A stretch of 21,034 nt of DNA from Acidobacteriota bacterium (GTDB lineage: Bacteria; Acidobacteriota; Terriglobia; Terriglobales; Acidobacteriaceae), in assembly GCA_021802085.1 (NCBI GenBank), contig JAKAAZ010000035.1, positions 1 through 21,034 of the forward strand, read 5' to 3'. The notes under the pieces were generated by a model. The model did not search any database. It was given only the letters and a program-made list of their open reading frames with translations, and had not been told where the DNA came from. Of the stretch, positions 1-6,814 are shown piece after piece. Within the stretch, counting starts at the first letter, position 1. Every line of letters starts with the position of its first letter. Both the position numbers and the translations under genes were made by a program.

Positions 1-12
1 TCTCCTCGCCCC

Positions 13-312
13 AGTACTACAGTTGTAGATAGCTTGCTCGGGGCTACGATTCTCCGGCGAGTGCGATGGAGAAGCCGAGTATCCGGTTGGAAGCGCGAGT
101 TGTTACGGATCCACGACCGTATCGCAGGGTTGTTCGCGCGCTCGGAAGCACGCGAGAGCAGTCTGGCCTATCGGCAAGGTTTGTTGAGCCACTGTGAGCG
201 GAAGAACGGCTGGCAGTTGGCAGAGTGGATGAGTGAACCACTCCTTATCGCGTGCAGCATCTGTTGAACCGGGCACCAGGACCTGAGCGATGAAGACGTG
301 CACTGTAGTACT
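13..312 (+). mobile_element. IS701-like transposase relic between 11-bp inverted repeats (MITE-like)
   Basis: The 11-mer AGTACTACAGT stands at 13-23 and its exact reverse complement at 302-312. Between them, from about 90 to 300, the plus strand encodes a recognisable N-terminal piece of an IS701-family DDE transposase, with the segments GWKRELLRIHDRI and ERKNGWQLAEW. The frame is then broken: restoring one base near 235 continues it as TTPYRVQHLLNRA, and a second small indel near 275 would give a DLSDEDV segment. The catalytic DDE domain is absent. The sequence shows the inverted repeat and the two frame breaks directly; the family name comes from memory of the conserved N-terminus. It is either an internally deleted, MITE-like derivative or a plain 3'-truncated relic. 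No target-site duplication was seen. Confidence 0.6.
91..300 (+). pseudogene. IS701-family transposase N-terminal fragment, frameshifted
   Basis: Only about 70-85 N-terminal codons of a transposase of roughly 400 residues remain. Conserved blocks are a WKREL..IHDRI segment, an ARESSLAYRQGLL segment and ERKNGWQLAEW. A one-base deletion then moves the reading frame, so the open frame runs into the nonsense tail SEPLLIACSIC and stops at 267, while the expected PYRVQHLLNRA continues in another frame at 240-275. No ATG begins the conserved frame; the open frame only has a TTG at 34. The piece cannot encode an active enzyme. It ends where the right inverted repeat begins, just beyond the 3' end of the response-regulator gene on the other strand. 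Confidence 0.65.
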
Positions 313-323
313 TAAGGTTCTCG

Positions 324-1196
324 TCAAAGATTGAACAATTCACGCAGTCGCTTTGTTTGGCCGCGGCTCACGGGAATCTCGGTATGCCGCCGATCGTCCA
401 TGCGCAACTGATAGCTGGACTTGAACCATGGCACCACTTCCTGAATGCGATGAATATTCACGACGAACGAGCGATGGGCGCGCCAGAAAAGATTGGGGTC
501 CAGCAATTCGAGCAACTCTTCGAGCGTGCGGCAATTCGAGTGACCTTCAATCGAGTGAGTGGCAACGCTGATGGTGCCTTCTTCAATGGAGGCGAAGCAA
601 ATGTCCCGCTGCTCGACTAACAGAAGACGGCCGCCAACCCGAAGAACAACTTTCGCGGCTGTGCTTTTGACGGGTGCCTGCTGCTGCTCCAGGAGCCGAA
701 CCAGGGCGTCCAGCCGATCGTCGACAGCATTCGCTGCGGGAACCGTTTCGTTCGACGCGTCCTTCGAGGGAGGCAGTTTCGTCGAGAGACCGGCGGTGCT
801 GGAAGAGCCCGCGACCACCTCCGCAAGTCGACTCCTGACTCTGTCGAGTGTCTGGCGCACCCGTCGCTCGTCGAAGGGCTTCAGCAGGTAATCGACCGCA
901 TTCACCTCGAACGCGCGGACCGCATACCGGTCGAATGCAGTGGCGAAGACGATGTTCGGAAGCGGCAATTTCCGGCCCTTTTCGAGCAGCTTTTTCAGCA
1001 CCGCAAAGCCGTCCAGACCCGGCATCTGCACGTCGAGAAAGACGACGTCCGGCTGATGCGCTCGCACCAGTTCCACCGCCTCCACGCCATTGCTTCCCTG
1101 GGCAACGATTTCTACGTCGTCGGATTTGAGGAGGAGGTACTCCAACTCCTGGCGTGCCAGTTGTTCATCGTCGACGATGACAGCGCGGATCGTCAT
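324..1196 (-). CDS. LytTR-family response regulator (REC + LytTR DNA-binding)
   Basis: This is a 290-residue two-component response regulator of the LytR/AlgR class. An N-terminal receiver domain (about residues 1-120) shows the acidic pair in VIVDDEQ, the phospho-acceptor aspartate in VVFLDVQMPGLDG, the conserved threonine in FATAFDRYA and the lysine in LLKPF. A linker with a low-complexity Ser/Pro stretch leads to a C-terminal LytTR domain (about 190-290) containing FWRAHRSFVVNIHRI and a GQTKRLRELF end. Phosphorylation of the aspartate normally promotes binding of the LytTR domain to direct repeats in target promoters. The ATG at 1196 was chosen over an upstream GTG at 1208 because VDDE then sits at the usual distance from the N-terminus; neither start has a strong Shine-Dalgarno sequence. 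No sensor kinase gene adjoins it within the window. Confidence 0.9.
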   Translation of the reverse strand: MTIRAVIVDDEQLARQELEYLLLKSDDVEIVAQGSNGVEAVELVRAHQPDVVFLDVQMPGLDGFAVLKKLLEKGRKLPLPNIVFATAFDRYAVRAFEVNAVDYLLKPFDERRVRQTLDRVRSRLAEVVAGSSSTAGLSTKLPPSKDASNETVPAANAVDDRLDALVRLLEQQQAPVKSTAAKVVLRVGGRLLLVEQRDICFASIEEGTISVATHSIEGHSNCRTLEELLELLDPNLFWRAHRSFVVNIHRIQEVVPWFKSSYQLRMDDRRHTEIPVSRGQTKRLRELFNL

Positions 1197-1351
1197 GCTT
1201 ACGACCACTCTACATCAGAGAAAGATATTTCGAGCAATTCCACTCTGCCCGCAAGTTATGATTTCGTCCTATCGCCACGCAGTAAGGAATGCTCGTGCGC
1301 GCGGCAGGCTTGCTAAAAAAAACGGCGGATCGGCAGGGAAGAAAGCGACGC

Positions 1352-1879
1352 TCAAACGCCGTAGGCGCGGAGGCGCGCCGGAGTATTGTCCTCGGCCAGA
1401 TTGTGTCCGCAGTTCGTACAGTACAGGTCGGAGATGCGGACGCTCTCATGGCAGACGCCGCAGTTCGGCGCGACCCGATGCGCGCATTGTGGACAGTAGT
1501 TGAAATTGCTGTCCACGCGAGTTCCGCAGCACGGGCATTGCGATAGGATCGGTTGCCGCAGCAGAAAGTAAATCACCGGACCAATGCCGCCCTGCAGGAT
1601 GATGCACAACAGAATCCAGAGCCATTTCCCCATGTTGCGGCGAGGCGCATCCTCGCTGATATATCCAATCATCAGCACGTACCCGGCAACCAGCGCGCCC
1701 CAGCTGGTGCCAAAGTATATATGCACCGGCATCGGACTCCGATGCTGCTGATGCATTACGAAGAAGAAAAGATATTGGATGCCGATGAAGGCGACAAAGG
1801 CGAGCACGATGGACCAGCGGGGAATGAGTTTTAGCTCTTCGCTGACGGAAAACGACGAACTGGAATCGCTGCGTGCCAT
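1352..1879 (-). CDS. membrane protein with C-terminal double zinc ribbon
   Basis: This 175-residue protein has three hydrophobic segments (about residues 20-42, 58-75 and 86-106) followed by a cysteine-rich tail. The tail holds paired CxxC knuckles: CPCCG...CPQC, then CGVCH...CTNCG. Two such CxxC pairs per unit are the pattern of a double zinc ribbon, here probably facing the cytoplasm. The charged N-terminus is serine-rich. The function is unknown; proteins of this layout occur widely in bacteria as membrane proteins of unassigned role. It lies between the LytTR gene (143 bp downstream) and the sigma-factor pair (128 bp upstream), all on the same strand, so co-transcription is possible but not shown. 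An unstructured run of eight T follows its stop on the coding strand. Confidence 0.7.
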   Translation of the reverse strand: MARSDSSSSFSVSEELKLIPRWSIVLAFVAFIGIQYLFFFVMHQQHRSPMPVHIYFGTSWGALVAGYVLMIGYISEDAPRRNMGKWLWILLCIILQGGIGPVIYFLLRQPILSQCPCCGTRVDSNFNYCPQCAHRVAPNCGVCHESVRISDLYCTNCGHNLAEDNTPARLRAYGV

Positions 1880-2007
1880 TTTGACTGAAGGTACTTTCCT
1901 GGCTGGCGAGAAATCGACGGGCCGCCAGCAACCTGGCCGAACAATGAAACCTTAGGACATTCCTTGATGGAAGGAAAGAAAATTCTGAAATGCTACGCCA
2001 AATATCC

Positions 2008-2475
2008 TTACCGAACCATGGAACCCAATCGAGAAGCCACCCGATGATCGATCTGGCGAGCCCCTCCCCGACGTGCGTCGCCGCCGGCGCGGGTGCGCAT
2101 GAAGACTAGAACCAAAGCCATCAGCGTGACTGGAAACAGACATCCGATCAGATAGGCAAACTGCATTTCGGACTCGCTCTCCAGATGCACGAGACTCCAC
2201 ACCACCGGCGTCAACACCAGCAGTAATAGAGAGAATCCCAGGATCGTCAACCCGACGCTATGGCGTAAGCGCTGGCGCCGTTCGACCATTTCCATCGCCC
2301 GCTCGCGCACGCAGCGCTGGACGCGACACACCATGGCGCGGTCGGCAACGCCTCCGACGGTCAGCAGAGCGGCGACAAATTCCTGCTCCTGCAATGGGGA
2401 GATTTCCTGCACATCGCTGCGGTCGGCTTCGCGCTGCGACACTGGCAGATGGGCATCGGCTTCGATATGCTTCAT
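2008..2475 (-). CDS. small two-helix membrane protein coupled to ECF sigma factor
   Basis: The start at 2475 gives a 155-residue protein. It was chosen because this ATG overlaps the TGA of the upstream sigma-factor gene as ATGA, the classical arrangement for translational coupling; an upstream in-frame ATG at 2493 would add six residues. A soluble N-terminal part of about 80 residues, rich in Arg and Glu, is followed by two predicted membrane helices (around GLTILGFSLLLLVLTPVVW and YLIGCLFPVTLMALVLVFM) and a basic tail. The HxxxCxxC zinc motif of ZAS anti-sigma factors is absent. Position and topology suggest a regulator or anti-sigma factor for the coupled sigma factor, but sequence alone does not establish that. 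Confidence 0.65.
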   Translation of the reverse strand: MKHIEADAHLPVSQREADRSDVQEISPLQEQEFVAALLTVGGVADRAMVCRVQRCVRERAMEMVERRQRLRHSVGLTILGFSLLLLVLTPVVWSLVHLESESEMQFAYLIGCLFPVTLMALVLVFMRTRAGGDARRGGARQIDHRVASRLGSMVR

Positions 2476-3179
2476 GATGGCCGCGCCTCGCAATTTGCTC
2501 CGCGATAGGTTTCCAGCACCGGCTTCAGGGCCGCCATTCCGCGATACAGGCGAGACTTGACAGTGGAAAGCGGCGCGCTGCTGACCTGGGCAATTTCCTC
2601 CAGGGACATTTCTTCATGGAAGCGCAGCACCAGCACTTCGCGATACAAGGGGTGCAGTGCCAGCAATGCCTGGCCGACGCGAGCGGCCTGCTCTCCCGAT
2701 TGAAAATGGTCGAAAGGCGAAGGCATATCGGCGGCGATTTCCAGAGGCCGGTCCTTGTCTGGGTCCGTCGCTTCGTCCAAACTGACTGTCGCGCGCTTCC
2801 GGGTTTGATCGATCATCAGATTGCGGGCAATCGCGAACATCCATGTCTCAAACCGGGAGCGACCGCTGTATTGCGATCCACGCTCCAGCACGCGCAGCCA
2901 GGTTTCCTGAAACAAGTCCTGCGTCAGATCGCGGCTGCCGGTCAAAAAGAGCAGGTACCGAAACAGCCGGTGTTGGTAGAGTTCAATCAATTGCTCCATC
3001 TTTTCCGGATCATGACGGCGCAGCGCGGCCACAATTTCGGCGTTCGCGGTGAGCGATTGTTCGGTCTGGGTCAGCGAAGCTGTGCGGGTGGCTTCCATGG
3101 CGTCTTTGGTAGAGACGCCAATGGGCGTCAGAAAGACGCGCAATGAGTTGAAATTTTCCTTGAATCGCATTTTGCCCAT
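2472..3179 (-). CDS. RNA polymerase ECF-type sigma factor
   Basis: This sigma-70 family, extracytoplasmic-function sigma factor directs RNA polymerase to a dedicated promoter set. Region 2 (about residues 60-130) shows the usual LIELYQHRLFRYLL start, the DLTQDLFQETWLRV helix and FETWMFAIARNLMID, which contact core polymerase and the -10 element. Region 4 (about 165-225) shows LHPLYREVLVLRFHEEMS followed by the helix-turn-helix LEEIAQVSSAPLSTVKSRLYRG, which recognises the -35 element. At 235 residues it is longer than most ECF factors because of an N-terminal extension; an in-frame ATG at 3098 would remove 27 residues, and neither start has a convincing ribosome-binding site. Its stop overlaps the start of the next gene, a small membrane protein. 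Confidence 0.92.
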   Translation of the reverse strand: MGKMRFKENFNSLRVFLTPIGVSTKDAMEATRTASLTQTEQSLTANAEIVAALRRHDPEKMEQLIELYQHRLFRYLLFLTGSRDLTQDLFQETWLRVLERGSQYSGRSRFETWMFAIARNLMIDQTRKRATVSLDEATDPDKDRPLEIAADMPSPFDHFQSGEQAARVGQALLALHPLYREVLVLRFHEEMSLEEIAQVSSAPLSTVKSRLYRGMAALKPVLETYRGANCEARPS

Positions 3180-3297
3180 CTTTCACTATCTTTTCACGAT
3201 TCCTCGGCTGGATGCGGAAAAAATGGCGTTGCAAGACATCGCCCAGGCGAATACGGGGCGAAAGTAGCGCGCCGTCAACTGTACACTACTTACAACT

Positions 3298-4101
3298 ATG
3301 CAACTGTTGTATGGATTGCATCCGGTGGAGGAGGCCATTCGCTCGGGCAACCGCCGCTTGGAATCCGTCCTGATCGCGCGGCAGCGCCAGGATGCGCGCC
3401 TCAAGAACATTGCCGACCTCTGCGATGCTGCGGGGATACAAGTGCGGCTCGAGTCCAGGGAGCAGTTGACACGCATGGCTCGCACCGACGCTCATCAGGG
3501 CGTCGTCGCCGTGGTGGCCGAACGGGAATATTCCTCGCTCCAGGAGCTTTCGCATCCGCATGGCCCGTATCTGTTTTTACTGGCGCTGGATGGGATCGAA
3601 GACCCTCACAACCTCGGCGCCCTGCTTCGAACCGCGGACGGCGCAGGTGTCGATGGAGTGGTCCTGCCGGAGCGGCGGGCAGCCGGAGTGAACGCCACCG
3701 TGGTCAAGACCTCGGCGGGCGCCGCGGAGCATGTTCGCATCGCGCGCGTGACCAACCTGGTCCGCGCTTTGGAGGAATTGAAACGCGAAAACATCTGGTG
3801 CGTGGGTCTGGATGAACGCGGCACTATGGATTATGACGCATTCGACTACCGCTGCAATTGCGTGCTGGTTCTGGGCGGGGAAGGCGGCGGACTGCATGAG
3901 CTTACCCGGCGCACCTGCGATCATCTGCTGCGGATTCCCATGGCGGGTCAAGTTTCATCGCTGAATGTGTCTGTGGCTGGAGCCATCGTGATGTACGAGG
4001 CGGCGCGGCAACGGCGTACGGCGTCTGGATTGCCCGTTGCCGATCAGTCCACTTCCGTGTCGGCTCGAACCGGGCGACCGCTCAAGGGACTGGGTTCATG
4101 A
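3298..4101 (+). CDS. rlmB: 23S rRNA (guanosine-2'-O-)-methyltransferase RlmB-like, SpoU family
   Basis: This is a 267-residue SPOUT-class methyltransferase that transfers a methyl group from S-adenosylmethionine to a ribose 2'-OH in rRNA; RlmB modifies G2251 of 23S rRNA in E. coli. The N-terminal SpoU substrate-binding domain (about residues 1-75) begins with the typical LYGLHPVEEAIRSG. The catalytic trefoil-knot domain (about 95-245) shows the three SpoU motifs: EDPHNLGALLRTADGAGVDG, GGEGGGLHELTRRTCDHLLR and SSLNVSVAGAIVMYEA. The Asn and Arg of NLGALLRTA are the conserved motif-1 residues. No Shine-Dalgarno precedes the ATG, but a TACACT lies at 3282-3287, leaving an extremely short leader if it is the -10 box. 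The last four bases overlap the start of the next gene (ATGA). Assignment to RlmB rather than another SpoU member (for example TrmH-like) rests on the N-terminal domain. Confidence 0.88.
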   Translation: MQLLYGLHPVEEAIRSGNRRLESVLIARQRQDARLKNIADLCDAAGIQVRLESREQLTRMARTDAHQGVVAVVAEREYSSLQELSHPHGPYLFLLALDGIEDPHNLGALLRTADGAGVDGVVLPERRAAGVNATVVKTSAGAAEHVRIARVTNLVRALEELKRENIWCVGLDERGTMDYDAFDYRCNCVLVLGGEGGGLHELTRRTCDHLLRIPMAGQVSSLNVSVAGAIVMYEAARQRRTASGLPVADQSTSVSARTGRPLKGLGS

Positions 4102-6071
4102 ATTCCAGGCTATATGGGTCCAAAAATTCTAAGCTGTATGTGTTGGTTTTCTTGCTCTCGTTGTTAGTCGCTGGCAGCGCACTGGGGCAACAGGCCGTTT
4201 CGCCCACTCAAAACAAACCCTCCTCCAGCGGTGGCCAGATCATATTTTCTCGCGGAGAAGACAGTCCAAACTCCGCAGGGAATGCTGCCGGAAACCCTGC
4301 CTCTCAGCAACCTGTGCCTTCGCCGACAGCACCGTCCAGTGCCGCCCTGGTGTCCGACGCCGAGCGCACCGCGCTCACGTATAGTTCGTACAACTTTGAA
4401 GTGCATCTGGAACCGGCACAGCATTCGATTTCCGTTCAAGCCCGTGTGACGGCTCAGAACAGCAGCGACAAATCGCTGGACCGGATCGCGCTGCAGCTTT
4501 CCTCGTCGCTCCATTGGTATTCCATCCGGGTAGATGGCAGGCCTGTGAAGTTTCAAACCGAGCCCGTCGAGAGCGACATCGACCACACCGGTGTGCTGAC
4601 GGAGGCCGTTGTCACGCTGGCCAGGCCGCTTGCGCCGGGAGCCGCGATCCAGATGAATGTCATCTACTCCGGCACAATACAGCAATCCGCGGAGCGGTTG
4701 CTGCGCCTGGGTGCGCCGGCGAAGATCGCCGAATCCTCCGAATGGGATTCGGTCGGCGCGGACTTCACCGCGCTTCGCGGCTTCGGCAACGTGATCTGGT
4801 TCCCAGTTTCAACGGCCCCGGTGCTGCTTGGGCAGGGATCGGAGATGTTCGACTCCGTCGGCAAGTGGAAACTGCGCGAATCCGATGCCCATGTCGCCAT
4901 GCATGTATTGGTCGAATATCTGGACGTGAAACCGAGCGTTGCCATTCTCAATGGCTACGTGGTGCAGCCGGACGGCACTCCGCCGAGGCAACCCGCCACC
5001 TCTGCCGCGCCGCCCGAAAATTTGGCTGGCAATACGGTCCTGCAGGTCGCTTCCTTTACCCTGCCATCGACCCGGCTGGGTTTCTCTCCGCTCAGTTTTT
5101 TTGTGATGCATGCGGGCCGCGAGAATGTTTCGGGGCTGGACATCTACTCGCGCGTTGGCAACGAAGCGGCTGCCGCGACATATCAAAAGATCTTCCAGCA
5201 GACTCGTCCGCTGGTCGAACAATGGCTGGGTTCGCATCCCAGGCGTCCGGTGGTGCTGGTCGATCTGCCCGACGCCGCCGACCTGCCGTTTGAGGAGCGG
5301 AACATACTTTTCCTTCCGCTCACAACCGCCGCAGCCAGCGACAGCGTGGGTCCGGTCATGGCGCACATGCTGGGCCATTCCTATTTTCAATCGTCGCGCG
5401 TTTGGCTGAATGAAGGCGTGGCGCAGTTCATGACTCTGCTGTGGATCGAGCAGCGCGCCGGCTTCGCCACGACCATGGCGCAAATGGATTCTCGCCGCGC
5501 CGCGCTCGCGATCGCCGAAACTTCCGATCCAGGGGTAGATCCGGGACAGAGCCTGATCAAGGCCTGGAGCGATATCTACTACCGCGACAAGGCCGCCGAC
5601 GTGCTATGGATGCTGCGCAATATCGTCGGAGATGAGGCCCTGGCCAAAGCGCTTCAAGCCTACGTTCCGGCGAACGACCATGAACCCAGCTATCTCCAGG
5701 AATTGCTGCAGAAGGTCTCCAGCAAAAATCTGGAATGGTTTTTCGATGACTGGGTATATCGTGACCGCGGATTGCCCGACCTGCACGTCGTCAGCGCCTA
5801 TTCCCGCTCGATCCTTAACAGGAACGGCACCGGCAAAAATTATCTTGTCTCGGTGGATGTACAGAACGACAGCTTTTGTTCCGCGGAAGTGCCCGTCACG
5901 GTGGAGTCCGCATCGAGTACGCAGACACGCGAACTGCTCGTGCCATCCCACTCCAGCGCCTCGATGCGTGTATTGATCGACGGCAAACCGTCGCAGGCGA
6001 TTGTGAATGACGGCAGCGTGCCGGAAGTCCTAACCAGCCATCATGAGCAAACCGTTCTTCCCGCTCAGTAG
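4098..6071 (+). CDS. secreted gluzincin-like (M1/MA-clan) peptidase homologue lacking the catalytic Glu
   Basis: This 657-residue protein has an N-terminal signal sequence (hydrophobic core YVLVFLLSLLVAGSALG, likely cleavage before QQAVS), so it is exported. After a low-complexity Ser/Pro stretch comes a beta-rich region resembling the N-terminal domain of M1-type aminopeptidases (about residues 90-330). A helical gluzincin domain then carries HMLGH at 423-427 and WLNEG with E439. The family pattern is HExxH plus a downstream glutamate. Both zinc-ligand histidines and the third-ligand glutamate are present, but the catalytic Glu after the first His is Met424. A C-terminal FFDDWVYRDRGLPDL block resembles the substrate-groove end of M1-like proteins. 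The start codon overlaps the rlmB stop, so it is probably translated from the rlmB transcript. It could be a binding protein rather than an enzyme. Confidence 0.75.
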   Translation: MNSRLYGSKNSKLYVLVFLLSLLVAGSALGQQAVSPTQNKPSSSGGQIIFSRGEDSPNSAGNAAGNPASQQPVPSPTAPSSAALVSDAERTALTYSSYNFEVHLEPAQHSISVQARVTAQNSSDKSLDRIALQLSSSLHWYSIRVDGRPVKFQTEPVESDIDHTGVLTEAVVTLARPLAPGAAIQMNVIYSGTIQQSAERLLRLGAPAKIAESSEWDSVGADFTALRGFGNVIWFPVSTAPVLLGQGSEMFDSVGKWKLRESDAHVAMHVLVEYLDVKPSVAILNGYVVQPDGTPPRQPATSAAPPENLAGNTVLQVASFTLPSTRLGFSPLSFFVMHAGRENVSGLDIYSRVGNEAAAATYQKIFQQTRPLVEQWLGSHPRRPVVLVDLPDAADLPFEERNILFLPLTTAAASDSVGPVMAHMLGHSYFQSSRVWLNEGVAQFMTLLWIEQRAGFATTMAQMDSRRAALAIAETSDPGVDPGQSLIKAWSDIYYRDKAADVLWMLRNIVGDEALAKALQAYVPANDHEPSYLQELLQKVSSKNLEWFFDDWVYRDRGLPDLHVVSAYSRSILNRNGTGKNYLVSVDVQNDSFCSAEVPVTVESASSTQTRELLVPSHSSASMRVLIDGKPSQAIVNDGSVPEVLTSHHEQTVLPAQ

Positions 6072-6104
6072 CGGCCCGCCCGGTCCCGCCCTTGTTTCAG
6101 CGAG

Positions 6105-6644
6105 TTAGGCCGCGCGCGCGCCGATGTTGCGGTGCTGCCATTCGTCCGCCAACCGGCGCGCCACGACAGGCAAGCCGAAGACGGCGCTTGTCAGCAGCGT
6201 CGTTGCCAGCACGTCATTCCGATAGAAGGGTAGTCCGGCCAGATAGCACGTTGCCAGGCCGCCCGCCGTGTGCGGGTAGATAACGGAGCCAGCCCAGACG
6301 GCAAAATTGCTGGCCAGAAAAAACGATGTGGAAGACGAGAGCGCCGCGCCCACAACACGGCCGGCATTGGCCCGCTTGTGCAGGAACGCGTAGCCCATCC
6401 AGCAAGCGCCCAGATACCATGCCCACGTCACCAGATAATCCTGTAGGTGGAACGGATAGCTGTACGCGAAGACGGTCAAATAGTAGTCCGTCGCCGCCAG
6501 CGCCAGTACCGGCAGAATGAACAGTTTTGGCGAGCGGCGCGCGCCAAACACCAGCAGCGAAGCTCCAACCGCCGTAAAGCCGAACCACGGATGTGGCAGG
6601 ATGCGGCTGAAAATCGCCATCAAAACGAAAAAATAACTGAACAT
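6105..6644 (-). CDS. DUF6580-like small integral membrane protein
   Basis: This is a 179-residue, largely hydrophobic protein with about five predicted membrane helices. The opening FVLMAIFSRILPHPWFGFTAVGASLLVFGARR, the conserved Asp-Tyr in LALAATDYYLTVF and the C-terminal AGLPFYRNDVLATTLLTSAVFG resemble the DUF6580 family, whose fold is reminiscent of ECF-transporter substrate-binding (S) components. The biochemical function is unknown. The start is supported by AAGAGGA about five bases upstream of the ATG. It is convergent with the peptidase-like gene, 33 bp away, and 170 bp downstream of the DUF457 gene on the same strand. No riboswitch that would hint at a vitamin substrate was recognised in that 170-bp gap. 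Confidence 0.65.
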   Translation of the reverse strand: MFSYFFVLMAIFSRILPHPWFGFTAVGASLLVFGARRSPKLFILPVLALAATDYYLTVFAYSYPFHLQDYLVTWAWYLGACWMGYAFLHKRANAGRVVGAALSSSTSFFLASNFAVWAGSVIYPHTAGGLATCYLAGLPFYRNDVLATTLLTSAVFGLPVVARRLADEWQHRNIGARAA

Positions 6645-6814
6645 TCGGTCCTCTTACGATGGAAATGCGGAAAGCCTTGACGGTTTCCGGTTGGAGCTTT
6701 CATTGTTTCCGCCTATAGAGATGAGGTCAAGGCAATTTTGGCAACATCAACATAAGTTTTTGCCAGGGCGACAAATTCCAGGCCGGCAAACCCTCGTCGC
6801 AAACAGCCGGCGAG

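Noticed and set aside
1315..1351. Run of eight T on the minus strand after the zinc-ribbon gene as a terminator
   Set aside because: No stable GC stem could be drawn directly upstream of the T-run.
4514..5293. Plus-strand frame of 259 codons inside the gluzincin-like gene
   Set aside because: It is a shifted-frame shadow with Arg/Cys-rich, non-protein-like composition; the main frame has a signal peptide and conserved motifs.
6782..6811. GCCGGC...GCCGGC inverted repeat after the DUF457 gene as a terminator
   Set aside because: The stem is only 6 bp with an 18-base loop and there is no T-tract after it on the minus strand; GCCGGC is self-complementary, so the pairing is weak evidence.
6645..6814. 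Possible riboswitch ahead of the DUF6580 gene
   Set aside because: Considered because the fold resembles vitamin-transporter components, but no cobalamin, TPP or other known conserved boxes were recognised.
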